From: Planctomycetales bacterium
Lineage (GTDB): Bacteria; Planctomycetota; Phycisphaerae; SM23-33
Reading direction: 5' to 3'
DNA length: 16,346 bases
Assembly: GCA_030631125.1 (NCBI GenBank)
Contig: DAOVLS010000012.1
Coordinates: 1-16,346, forward strand
The notes under the pieces are model-generated. The model made no database searches and was not told the origin of the DNA. It worked only from the letters and a program-made list of their open reading frames with translations. Shown one piece after another: positions 1 to 7,385 of this stretch (its first letter is position 1; every line of letters starts with the position of its first letter). Position numbers and translations under genes: made by a program.

Positions 1-1760
1 GGCAGGACCTTGGCGTAGAAGCGACGGACGCCGCGCTGACGGGCAATCTGGGCTATATAGTCCATCAGGAATGTTCCCATTCCCTTTTGCTGCCATTCGT
101 CCTGGACGATAAATGCGACCTCGGCGGCCTGGGTCTTGGGGTCGAGGAAATATTGCGCGATGGCGACGATATCCTCCCCGGCCGGACTCGGCACGACGCC
201 GACGATGGCAATGTCGTTGCGGTAGTCGATATTGGTGAGTTTCTGCACGTCCTTGTGAGGGAAGGTCATCGTATAAGTGAAATATCGCGTATGGACGGAC
301 TGGTTGCTCAGTGAATAGAGCATCTCGCTGAGGGCCGGTTCGTCGGTGGGCTTGACGGGGCGGAAGAAAATCTGCGTTCCGTCTTTGAGCGTATCGTACC
401 GCTCGAGTTCTTCGGGGTAGGCAACCTTGTCCCAGGCCAGTTCGATCTGGTCCTGCGGGAGATAATTCTGCGCTTTGGCGGCCTCGATGAGGTCATTTCT
501 GAACTTTGGATGGGCGATATTGACCAGCGCCAGAACGCGCTCGCGGATGCTCCTGCCGTGCAGATAAGCGATGCCGTATTCGGTAACGACGTAATGCACG
601 TCGCCGCGCGTGGTAACGACGCCGGCGCCTTCGGTAAGGTGCGGGACGATGCGGGAGACGGATTCGTCTCTGGCGGTGGAGGGCATGGCGATGATGGGTT
701 TCCCGCCCCGGCTTCGGGCGGAACCGCGAATAAAATCGACCTGCCCGCCGATACCGCTGTAGAACTTATAGCCCAGTGAGTCGGCACAGACCTGGCCGGT
801 AAGGTCAATCTCCAAAGCAACATTAATGCCGACCATCTTATCGTGCTGACTGATGACGAACGGATCGTTGACATACTCGGTTGGTCTGAAATTGAAAAAT
901 GGGTTTCCGTCAATGTAATCGTAGAGTTTCTGCGAACCCATACAGAAACTGGCGACGATTTTCCCGCGATTAATCGTCTTCTTCGAGCAGGTTATCGCGC
1001 CGCACTCGATAAGGTCGATAATCCAGTCGCCGAACATTTCGGTATGTATACCGAGATCTTTCTTGTCCTTGAGGTATTCGGCCAGTGCTTGGGGTATGCG
1101 TCCGATACCGCATTCGATTGTGCTGCCGTCTTCGACCAGGCGTGCGATATTCTGACCGATACGTCGTAGCGTTTCGCTCGGTTCGGGGACAGGAACGGTG
1201 ATGACAGGCTCTTCATGGGGCACGAGCATATCAATGAAGTTGGCGTGGATAAAACTGTCGCCCATAGTCCGTGGCATACGGGAGTTGACCTGGGCGATAA
1301 CGTACTTGGCGTTGGCTGTGGCGGATTTGACGATATCGACCGACACGCCGAAACTGCACAGCCCGCTCGCGTCGGGCGGCGAGACCGATATCAACGCCAC
1401 GTCTATGGGGATTCTGCCTGTCTCGAACTCGCGAGGGATCGCCGAAAGGAAAATCGGCGTATAATCGCCGATACCGGCGTCCAGGGCGTGCCGAACGTTA
1501 TCGGCGACGAAGAAACTGTTCATCTTGAATTTGTCGCGGAATTTTTCATCGGCATATGGAGCCGATCCCATCGTCAGCAGGTGGATGATACGGGCGTCGT
1601 AAATATTCCGGGAATGCTCCACGAGCGAGTTGACAAGATGCTGTGGCTGGGCGCATCCGGTGCCTATGAAAATGCTGTTTCCAGACTTGATGAGTTTCAT
1701 TGCCTCAGCGGCGGTTCCGATCCGATCGGCAAACTTCTTTTTCCAGTCAAATTCCTGCAT
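1..1760 (-). CDS. Acetyl-CoA hydrolase/4-hydroxybutyrate CoA-transferase-like enzyme fused to a GNAT acetyltransferase domain (3' end outside window)
   Basis: I translated this by hand from ATG at 1760 and it stays open to the left edge (586 residues visible). Residues about 10-440 read as a CoA-transferase of the acetyl-CoA hydrolase/4-hydroxybutyrate CoA-transferase family. ECGIGRIP is at 215-222, HTEMFGD at 238-244 has E240 as the probable CoA-accepting glutamate, GGQVDF is at 337-342 and VTEYGIAYLHG at 391-401. The family moves CoA between acyl-CoA and acetate or hydrolyses acetyl-CoA in the cytoplasm; the substrate cannot be read here. From about 462 a GNAT domain begins (TQIFFRPVKPTDE), with the acetyl-CoA loop QQKGMG at 556-561; its end is cut off. 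It is the last visible gene of an operon, 13 bp after the acyl-CoA synthetase stop, with only a weak purine-rich GAGAAG before the start. The GNAT part may acetylate protein lysines, as AcuA and Pat do; this is inference. Confidence 0.9.
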   Translation of the reverse strand, partial: MQEFDWKKKFADRIGTAAEAMKLIKSGNSIFIGTGCAQPQHLVNSLVEHSRNIYDARIIHLLTMGSAPYADEKFRDKFKMNSFFVADNVRHALDAGIGDYTPIFLSAIPREFETGRIPIDVALISVSPPDASGLCSFGVSVDIVKSATANAKYVIAQVNSRMPRTMGDSFIHANFIDMLVPHEEPVITVPVPEPSETLRRIGQNIARLVEDGSTIECGIGRIPQALAEYLKDKKDLGIHTEMFGDWIIDLIECGAITCSKKTINRGKIVASFCMGSQKLYDYIDGNPFFNFRPTEYVNDPFVISQHDKMVGINVALEIDLTGQVCADSLGYKFYSGIGGQVDFIRGSARSRGGKPIIAMPSTARDESVSRIVPHLTEGAGVVTTRGDVHYVVTEYGIAYLHGRSIRERVLALVNIAHPKFRNDLIEAAKAQNYLPQDQIELAWDKVAYPEELERYDTLKDGTQIFFRPVKPTDEPALSEMLYSLSNQSVHTRYFTYTMTFPHKDVQKLTNIDYRNDIAIVGVVPSPAGEDIVAIAQYFLDPKTQAAEVAFIVQDEWQQKGMGTFLMDYIAQIARQRGVRRFYAKVL

Positions 1761-1773
1761 GGTTTCTTCTCAT

Positions 1774-3876
1774 TCAGATTTTTTCGACGCTGATTCGAGC
1801 GTCAACTGCGATTGGCGTAGAGCCTTCGATGCCGACAATAAAGGGGTTAATGTCCATTTCCTGAATCTGGGGGAACGCTGTTACCAGTTGGCTGAGCCTT
1901 TGGAGACCCTCGGCGATAGCGTCAAGATCGACACCCTCCTTGCCTCGGAACCCCTTGAGTATCTGATACGTCTTCGTGCGAACGAGCATTTCCTTGGCCT
2001 CGGCAGCCGTTATCGGCGCCAGGTAGAACGCCACGTCCTTAAGCACCTCGACCGTAATGCCGCCCATACCGAACATCAGCAGCGGGCCGAAATGCGGATC
2101 GCGGTTCATTCCGAGTATTACCTCTTTGCCGCTGGTGCACATCTCCTGAACCAGCACGCCGAGAATGTCGGCGTCGGGCGCTTTCTTCGGGATGCGATAC
2201 ATCATCAGGTCGAAGGCGTCCATGACCTGCTGGGGGCCGTTCAGGCCAATCCTGACGCCGCCGACGTCCGATTTGTGGAGAATGTCCGGCGACCATATCT
2301 TCATCACGACCGGATAACCAAGTTGATCGGCGATGTCCGCAGCCTGCTCGGCGGTCATGGCGACTGTTCCCTTGGGAGTTACGAATCCGTATGCCTCAAG
2401 AATCTCCTTGGATTCCATCTCCGGTATTTCACGAACACCCTGCCGCAGGTGCCTGTCGATAATGTGCTCAACTTTGCGTCGATTAACGGGAAAGAGTTTT
2501 ATGACCCGCTTAGGTCTGGAACGCCAGCAGACGTATTTGTTCATTACTTCAATGGTCGTTACGGCGCTTTCGGGGGAATCGTATTGAGGGATTTTTCCTC
2601 TGCGCAGGATGCGGATTGCTTCAGCGACCTTCTGCCCGCCGAGGAAGCAGGCAAGCACGGGTTTGGTGGGTTTTTTGGCGGCGATTTTGACAACGGCCTC
2701 AGCGACACCGGCACAATCCGTCATTGCCTGCGGCGTCAGCAGCACCATGACAGCGTTCACGCCGGGATCGTCGAGAATGACGTCGAGTGCGAATTCGTAT
2801 CGGTCTGGCATGGCGTCGCCGAGGACGTCTATCGGATTGTTGACATTGGCAGCGGCTGGAAGATTCTCGGCCAGCCTGCCAATCGTTTCGTCGGTCAATT
2901 TTGCGAAGGTTAATCCCCTTCGCTCGATCGCGTCGGCGGCCATAATACCCGGACCGCCGGCATTGGTGATAACCGCGATGTTTGGACCAGAGGGCAAAGG
3001 CTGATCGACGAAAGCCTGGGCGTAATCGAACTGCGTCTTTATGGAATCGCAACGGATAATCCCGGACCGGTCGAACCCGACATCGTAGGCCGTTTCACTA
3101 CCGGCGAGAGACCCCGTATGAGAAGATGCAGCCTTGGCACCTGCGCCTGTGCCGCCTGATTTGATCAGCAATATCGGCTTTTCCTGCGAGATGCGTTCGG
3201 CCTGATGCACGAATTCGTCGCCGCTGGTGATGCTTTCCAGATAACCGGCGATAACCTTTGTGTTTTCGTCCTGTCCGAGCGCTTTGATCATATCGAGTTC
3301 GTTAACATCGACCTTGTTCCCGATGCTGACAAGCGCGCTGAAACCGATGTCGTTCGCCTTGGCCATATCGAGGATCGCCGTTACCAGAGCACCCGACTGC
3401 GAGATGTATCCGATGTGCCCAATCCTCGGCAGGTCGCCGCCGAAACTCGCATTAAGCCGACTGCCCGGTACCATAATGCCCAGACAGTTCGGCCCGATAA
3501 TTCGAATCTTCGCGCTTTTTGCGATCTTAAGGACCGCCTGTTCGAGTTCTCTGCCTTCTGCGCCGACTTCTTTGAAGCCTGCGGTGATGATTATCACCGA
3601 CTTGACGCCGACGCCGGAGCATTCGGTCATAACCGCCGGTACAGCCTTGGCCGGAACGACGATAACCACCAACTCCGGCACGGCGCCAATTGACTTTAAA
3701 TCCGGATAGCAGCGAAGGGACTCCACTTCGTCGGCCTTGGGATTGACCGGATAGATGTCGCCCTTAAACTTACCGGCAATCAGGCCCGCGACGATCTCGT
3801 GGCCGACCTTGCCCTTCTGACGGGATGCGCCGACGACTGCGACGGACTCAGGACTAAAAAAAGATTCGATGCTCAT
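1774..3876 (-). CDS. ADP-forming acetyl-CoA synthetase (NDP-forming acyl-CoA ligase), fused alpha-beta subunits
   Basis: This 700-residue protein has the full single-chain layout of ADP-forming acyl-CoA synthetases. The CoA-binding Rossmann domain (1-130) opens with SVAVVGASRQKGKVG. Succinyl-CoA-ligase-like domains (about 150-450) carry SSHTGSLAG, whose H253 is the expected phosphohistidine. An ATP-grasp domain (about 480-700) has VVMKIWSPDILHKSDVGGV, a glycine-rich DPHFGPLLMFGMGG segment and DINPF near the end. The family converts acetyl-CoA + ADP + Pi to acetate + CoA + ATP, reversibly, in the cytoplasm. The start ATG overlaps the acuC stop in an ATGA junction, which implies translational coupling, and the CoA-transferase/GNAT gene follows after 13 bp. 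Unlike the Pat-type acetyltransferases, which carry a GNAT domain on an inactive version of this fold, this protein keeps the catalytic histidine and has no GNAT domain. Acetate or another short acyl group may be the substrate. Confidence 0.93.
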   Translation of the reverse strand: MSIESFFSPESVAVVGASRQKGKVGHEIVAGLIAGKFKGDIYPVNPKADEVESLRCYPDLKSIGAVPELVVIVVPAKAVPAVMTECSGVGVKSVIIITAGFKEVGAEGRELEQAVLKIAKSAKIRIIGPNCLGIMVPGSRLNASFGGDLPRIGHIGYISQSGALVTAILDMAKANDIGFSALVSIGNKVDVNELDMIKALGQDENTKVIAGYLESITSGDEFVHQAERISQEKPILLIKSGGTGAGAKAASSHTGSLAGSETAYDVGFDRSGIIRCDSIKTQFDYAQAFVDQPLPSGPNIAVITNAGGPGIMAADAIERRGLTFAKLTDETIGRLAENLPAAANVNNPIDVLGDAMPDRYEFALDVILDDPGVNAVMVLLTPQAMTDCAGVAEAVVKIAAKKPTKPVLACFLGGQKVAEAIRILRRGKIPQYDSPESAVTTIEVMNKYVCWRSRPKRVIKLFPVNRRKVEHIIDRHLRQGVREIPEMESKEILEAYGFVTPKGTVAMTAEQAADIADQLGYPVVMKIWSPDILHKSDVGGVRIGLNGPQQVMDAFDLMMYRIPKKAPDADILGVLVQEMCTSGKEVILGMNRDPHFGPLLMFGMGGITVEVLKDVAFYLAPITAAEAKEMLVRTKTYQILKGFRGKEGVDLDAIAEGLQRLSQLVTAFPQIQEMDINPFIVGIEGSTPIAVDARISVEKI

Positions 3877-5018
3877 TTCGATAATCCATGTAAAGGGAAC
3901 ACGTTCGATTTAACCTTTTCGATTGTAGCGTTGATTTCGGGGTCCACTGCTCCGCGCTGCCGAGCGTCGGCCACCAATATACGGTCTCTCAGTCCGCCGT
4001 GCCAGTCTGTACTTTCGAGCATCACGCCGCCCATGCCGATACTCATATCATCCGCCGCATGGTTCTGACCGGACAGAACACTCCACGCCAGCGCCCAGCC
4101 GCGAGCGGTGTTTTCGACGTTGTATCCGCCGCCGCCGACAGCCAGGACCGGCTTGCCGAAATCCACCACGTACTGTACCACCTCGGCGTATGCGTTATTG
4201 GTCAATTTCAGGTGCGCCAGCGGATCGCCCGACAGGCAGTCCATCCCAAGTTCCAGCACGATCACGTCAGGGTCATACGCGCCGGTCAGCGGAAGCGCCA
4301 CAGCCCGAAATGCTTTGAGAAAGGCGTCGTCGTAAGTATCGACCGGCAGGGGCACGTTGACGCTGAAACCCTTGCCGTCGCCGACGCCGATTTCATTCTC
4401 GAAACCCGTACCCGGAAAAAGCGTCTTACCGCTCTGGTGGAACGATAGCGTCATAACGTCGGACCGATTGTAAAACGCTTCCTGCACGCCGTCGCAATGA
4501 TGAACATCCACGTCAAGAAAGAGCACCCGCTTCCGACCGGCCGTCAGGTGAAGGCAGGCGAGCACCACATCATTGATGTAGCAAAAGCCCGACGCCTCAG
4601 CCGGGTGTGCGTGGTGATACCCGCCTGATGGGTTGAACGCCACATCAACCTCGCCGGAAAGGACCATTTCCGCCCCCGTCAAACTTCCCCCGCAGGCAAG
4701 GGCTGCGTATTCATAAAGACCGATAAAGACGGGACACTCCGGCGTACCCAGCCCCATGTGCAACCCTTCGATATCAAGGTCGCCTTTCGATGCCTTTTGA
4801 AGAACATCGAGGTACGCGGGCGTGTGGAAGGTCTCCATCGCCATCCTGTCTGCCGACTTGGGCGCGATTTCGCGCCGACCATCACCGGTGAGCAGACCCA
4901 TCGAAGTCAGTATCCTGCGAGCCTTACCGGCCCGTTCGCTGCTGAAAGGGCAGTCGGGCGGATAGCGGTACTTCTCGATTTCAGCGGAATGTATAAAAGC
5001 AGCCTTGGCCGGGTTCAT
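3873..5018 (-). CDS. acuC: AcuC-type histone deacetylase family protein (acetyl-lysine deacetylase)
   Basis: This is a full-length member of the arginase/deacetylase superfamily and removes acetyl groups from lysine with a zinc ion. The visible signature residues (numbered from the TTG at 5042) are GGYHHAHP with H143/H144, DVDVHH with D179 and H181 as zinc ligands, ELGMD with D268 as the third ligand, and GGGGYN with the catalytic Y307. I prefer ATG at 5018, giving MNPAKAAFIHS. It begins right before the conserved N-terminus, while the alternative TTG at 5042 (8 residues longer) has no Shine-Dalgarno and sits where a TATAAT box at 5051-5056 would place transcription start. Its stop overlaps the ATG of the acyl-CoA synthetase. 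In Bacillus, AcuC reverses acetylation of acetyl-CoA synthetase; the neighbouring synthetase and GNAT fusion make a similar role likely. A polyamine or acetoin-related role cannot be excluded. Confidence 0.92.
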   Translation of the reverse strand: MNPAKAAFIHSAEIEKYRYPPDCPFSSERAGKARRILTSMGLLTGDGRREIAPKSADRMAMETFHTPAYLDVLQKASKGDLDIEGLHMGLGTPECPVFIGLYEYAALACGGSLTGAEMVLSGEVDVAFNPSGGYHHAHPAEASGFCYINDVVLACLHLTAGRKRVLFLDVDVHHCDGVQEAFYNRSDVMTLSFHQSGKTLFPGTGFENEIGVGDGKGFSVNVPLPVDTYDDAFLKAFRAVALPLTGAYDPDVIVLELGMDCLSGDPLAHLKLTNNAYAEVVQYVVDFGKPVLAVGGGGYNVENTARGWALAWSVLSGQNHAADDMSIGMGGVMLESTDWHGGLRDRILVADARQRGAVDPEINATIEKVKSNVFPLHGLSK

Positions 5019-5050
5019 CGTATCAGCGTCCACGAATCCCAAAAGAACAG

Positions 5051-5065
5051 ATTATACAAATTATA
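5051..5065 (-). promoter_or_regulatory. Promoter-like -10 boxes upstream of acuC
   Basis: Reading the minus strand, two TATAAT hexamers lie at 5060-5065 and 5051-5056, in an AT-rich stretch between the upstream gene's terminator and acuC. No good -35 element stands 16-18 bp upstream (best TTCTCC or TTTCTA), so this may be activator-dependent. Use of the proximal box would put +1 near 5044, supporting the ATG at 5018 as the acuC start. Confidence 0.4.
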
Positions 5066-5098
5066 TAGAATGAGGAGAATCATAGAAAGGGAGTAGAC

Positions 5099-5110
5099 GC
5101 AACCGGTTGC
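5099..5110. promoter_or_regulatory. 12-bp perfect palindrome, possible operator for the acuC operon
   Basis: GCAACCGGTTGC is a perfect inverted repeat with a central CG, sitting about 35-45 bp upstream of the -10 boxes of the acuC operon. The AACCGGTT core resembles operators bound by LacI-family regulators. No regulator gene lies nearby, so the binding protein is unknown. It could instead be part of the 3' structure of the gene ending at 5155. Confidence 0.35.
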
Positions 5111-5126
5111 AACGAAGAGAAACCGG

Positions 5127-5143
5127 GACGGTTTAATACCGTC
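5127..5143 (-). terminator. Hairpin after the gene ending at 5155, probable weak terminator
   Basis: On the minus strand a 6-bp stem GACGGT/ACCGTC with a 5-nt loop lies 11 nt after the TAA stop. The following tract is CCCGGTTTCTCTTCG, so the U-run is poor. It may end transcription weakly before the acuC promoter region. Confidence 0.4.
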
Positions 5144-5154
5144 GGAATGACTTG

Positions 5155-6732
5155 TTATGACCCCTTTGAGGTTGCCGGTTGGGTCTTGGGCGACGATACC
5201 TTCTTGATGAGGTGATCGGCATAGAGGTGGTAGATCTTTGCTTCTTTACCGGCGAGTTTCTTAAGGGCTTCGGCGTGTTTTGCGGCCTTTTCCGGCTGGG
5301 CCATGGATGCGCGGATGAAGGCTGCAAGGAATACCAACGAGGGCTCGGTCGGTTCATTTTCGTCGGCAAGTCGATGTTCGAGTTGCCCGATTCGTTTTTC
5401 GACGATGCCTTTGCCCAGAATCTGTTTCACATCCACCCGCGTTTCCATCAGCGGAGGAAATCGCTTTATAGCCTGTCGCAGGTGGAAGGCGGCGGATAGC
5501 GGCTCGTCGGCGGCGAAGAAGGCCAGGCACGCACCGAGCGGCGCCAGCGGGTTGCCTCGATTGAGCACGCCGGCGACATCGTAATATCCGACGGCGGCGT
5601 AATACTCGCCCTCGGCGAGTTTCTTCTCGGCGCGCGACATGTTGAGGTTGAACAAGTCGCGGTTCCTGCCGGCAAGTCTGGCGAGGACAATCGTATCAAG
5701 AACCTTTCGGACCGCCGTAATTTTGGCCGGTGTGGCCGGAACAATCTCGTCGTCGGCGTCGGGGTCATCGGATTTATCCGGCGGAGTAACCTTTGTCTTG
5801 GGCTGCTTATCCTCCGGCTGGTCTTGCCGGCGAGAGCGTTCTTCTTCCTCGGCCCTCATCTTCTCCATAGTCAGCAGCAGATCGACGAAGATGTCCTGGT
5901 CCGGCTTCGGCGCTTTGAGGCGAGCCGGGCCGGGTTTGACCTCGGGAGTAGTTGTCTCGTCGGGTCTCTTCAGTTCGGTCTCGCCCGGCGTCGGTCGAAT
6001 CTGACTTTCCACGCGCGATTCGATCCTGCCGGACCGGCGAGCAATCTGGGCCTCAGCCAACTCATCGGCGAGACGCTTCCGGTCCGATTCGCGAAGTATG
6101 CCGAACAGACCGCTGGCGGCGGGGCGAACGGCGCCTCTGTCGAACCGGCCGGCCGACACGCCGGCGATGCTCTGGATCGGCGAGCCGACGATAGTAGGCT
6201 GGATAAGCGGATTGTACACCAATTGCTGACCCACGCCCGGGAGGACCGGTTCGTAGGCGTTTATCGCTGATTCATACAATCGTTTGGCCGACATCGTCGG
6301 CAAATAGGTCGCCCTTGGTATCGACGTACCGGGAACGTTAAGCCCCTCGGCGATTGCCCCGGCCGACAGTACCGTCCGGTCGATGGAAAAGTAACTGTTC
6401 GGACCGTAAGACACGCCCGAAAGAACCTGCTGAATCCCGACGGAACCTCGGCGAAAATCGTCCATCCCGGATGAAGGAAGGTCAATCCTCAACTGGTCGG
6501 CCCCGGCGTAGGGCTGATGACCTCGAAAATGAAACCCGCCGGACACCTGACCTGTAACGTATAGATTGGAGTCGAACCGCTGCGTGCCATAACGGATGGT
6601 GTTCAGCCCCCTGCCGCCGACGAGGTAATTGGCGTCCAGCGCCCGACCACCCTGCATGGGCCTTACCTGGGCATCGACCATGCCGACTGATACCAGGATA
6701 ACGAAAATCACCGTTTTCCACGGCGTCTTCAC
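5155..6732 (-). CDS. Secreted planctomycete-type protein with N-terminal conserved region and C-terminal TPR-like helices
   Basis: I place the start at GTG 6732. It is preceded by AAGGAGA (6739-6745) at good spacing and begins directly with a signal peptide (VKTPWKTVIFVILVSVGMVDA, likely cut after A21). A longer reading from ATG 6828 would bury that signal behind 32 residues including RRRR and is probably wrong. The product is 525 residues. Region 27-105 (GGRALDANYLVGG..., VTGQVSGGFHFRG) is glycine/aromatic-rich and resembles a conserved N-terminus I associate with secreted planctomycete proteins; that is recalled, not checked. Residues about 240-335 are a charged Pro/Lys/Asp linker, and about 366-520 are TPR-like helices (AEKKLAEGEYYAAVGYYDVA). 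No catalytic motif is visible. It appears to be a single-gene unit, with its own promoter at 6923-6951. An envelope scaffold role is plausible; the function is unknown. Confidence 0.82.
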   Translation of the reverse strand: MKTPWKTVIFVILVSVGMVDAQVRPMQGGRALDANYLVGGRGLNTIRYGTQRFDSNLYVTGQVSGGFHFRGHQPYAGADQLRIDLPSSGMDDFRRGSVGIQQVLSGVSYGPNSYFSIDRTVLSAGAIAEGLNVPGTSIPRATYLPTMSAKRLYESAINAYEPVLPGVGQQLVYNPLIQPTIVGSPIQSIAGVSAGRFDRGAVRPAASGLFGILRESDRKRLADELAEAQIARRSGRIESRVESQIRPTPGETELKRPDETTTPEVKPGPARLKAPKPDQDIFVDLLLTMEKMRAEEEERSRRQDQPEDKQPKTKVTPPDKSDDPDADDEIVPATPAKITAVRKVLDTIVLARLAGRNRDLFNLNMSRAEKKLAEGEYYAAVGYYDVAGVLNRGNPLAPLGACLAFFAADEPLSAAFHLRQAIKRFPPLMETRVDVKQILGKGIVEKRIGQLEHRLADENEPTEPSLVFLAAFIRASMAQPEKAAKHAEALKKLAGKEAKIYHLYADHLIKKVSSPKTQPATSKGS

Positions 6733-6916
6733 AGCGTCTCTCCTTCGTCTCAAGCCCTTCACTACAATACCTATGCTCGCGCGGATAACAACCCCTGGTG
6801 AAGGGGCATATTGTGTTCGTATTTCCAACAGCCTCTATGCCGGTACGGCACGCCGCGGCGACGAACGGCCGGTCGGGCCCGACGATGCCCGCGGTTTCTG
6901 GAACGCAGCCTGTGCA
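6733..6916 (-). other. Long GC-rich, palindrome-dense 5' leader of the 5155-6732 gene
   Basis: From the predicted start near 6916 to the GTG there are about 180 nt without a credible gene. The leader holds a perfect 12-bp palindrome GTCGGGCCCGAC (6872-6883), a perfect 10-bp palindrome CGCCGCGGCG (6851-6860), a TGCCG/CGGCA hairpin near 6839-6853, and near the gene a CCCCT/AGGGG hairpin. The CCCTTCAC strand of that last hairpin can instead pair with GTGAAGGG downstream, giving two alternative folds. It matches no riboswitch class I recognise. Confidence 0.35.
6739..6745 (-). promoter_or_regulatory. Ribosome binding site that fixes the GTG start at 6732
   Basis: The minus strand reads AAGGAGA, six bases before GTG at 6732. 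It is one of the strongest Shine-Dalgarno sequences in the window and decides the start in favour of the codon just before the signal peptide. Confidence 0.8.
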
Positions 6917-6922
6917 ATATAT

Positions 6923-6951
6923 ATTATCTCCGATTCACAATGACTTTGCAA
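6923..6951 (-). promoter_or_regulatory. Sigma70-type promoter for the 5155-6732 gene
   Basis: The minus strand has TTGCAA (6946-6951), a 17-bp spacer and GATAAT (6923-6928), in an AT-rich stretch. Spacing is optimal and each hexamer has one mismatch or two at most. Transcription would begin near 6916, about 180 nt before the GTG. Confidence 0.6.
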
Positions 6952-7102
6952 GTGCTGCAAGACCACAGCGGCCTACATTTATTATACGCCCGATAAAGAA
7001 CATCGGCCTAACCGTGTAGTGAGATAAACAAGACCCACCTACCGGTAGGCAGGCCCACCTGCGCATCGGGAGACATTCTGTGGCGGGGTAACATTCGTCG
7101 AT
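6952..7102. other. Rest of the intergenic region, no gene seen
   Basis: I see no coding region with a start, ribosome site and family signature. It contains an isolated TATAAT near 6978-6983 on the minus strand without a matching -35, and the palindromic CCTACCGGTAGG element listed separately. It separates the small membrane protein gene from the promoter at 6923-6951. Confidence 0.5.
7034..7060. repeat. Palindrome CCTACCGGTAGG between two CCCACCT direct repeats
   Basis: CCTACCGGTAGG (7038-7049) is a perfect 12-bp palindrome, and CCCACCT occurs at 7034-7040 and again at 7054-7060. On the minus strand GCAGG/CCTGC also forms a hairpin just before the palindrome, about 40 nt after the stop of the 7103 gene. 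It may be a REP-like intergenic repeat or a weak terminator; the following T content is low. Confidence 0.4.
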
Positions 7103-7351
7103 TCAGTCGGGCTTTTGCTTTCGGGGGCGGATTCCCGTAACAGCGGCCAGAAGCGCCACGAAAATCGCCAGTTTCAGGGCGGTGAACCAGGATATTGCCT
7201 CTGCCACCAGGCCCTTTTTCACGGCTCCGGGGCAGAGGTCGGGAACCGTCCATCCCCACATGAGTTTGACCAGCAGCAGCGCCACCACGAACACCGCCAG
7301 AACAACCATCAGCCCACCCGGCACAACCAGAACAAACCATGCCTTTTTCAT
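7103..7351 (-). CDS. Small two-helix inner-membrane protein
   Basis: This 82-residue protein starts at ATG 7351 behind AAGGAG, spaced 7 nt from the start, which supports it as a real gene despite its size. Residues 4-28 form a long hydrophobic helix (AWFVLVVPGGLMVVLAVFVV) and 57-74 a second one (TALKLAIFVALLAAVTGI). A short loop between them contains WGWTVPDLCPG, and the tail is basic (RPRKQKPD). No family is recognised. It lies 34 bp after the polysaccharide lyase stop on the same strand and so is probably the last gene of the yjbQ-lyase operon. Its single loop cysteine and the WGW motif are the only distinctive residues. Confidence 0.75.
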   Translation of the reverse strand: MKKAWFVLVVPGGLMVVLAVFVVALLLVKLMWGWTVPDLCPGAVKKGLVAEAISWFTALKLAIFVALLAAVTGIRPRKQKPD

Positions 7352-7385
7352 AATCGCACTCCTTTCATTCCGGCAAACCGCAATT

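Noticed and set aside
308..913. Minus-strand open frame of 201 codons inside the CoA-transferase/GNAT gene
   Set aside because: It is out of frame with the motif-bearing reading of 1-1760; its Ser/Pro/Arg-rich composition is typical of a shifted frame.
1630..2913. Long plus-strand open frame of 427 codons opposite the acyl-CoA synthetase gene
   Set aside because: It is antisense to a gene with clear catalytic motifs, has no family signature and is explained by GC-rich codon bias.
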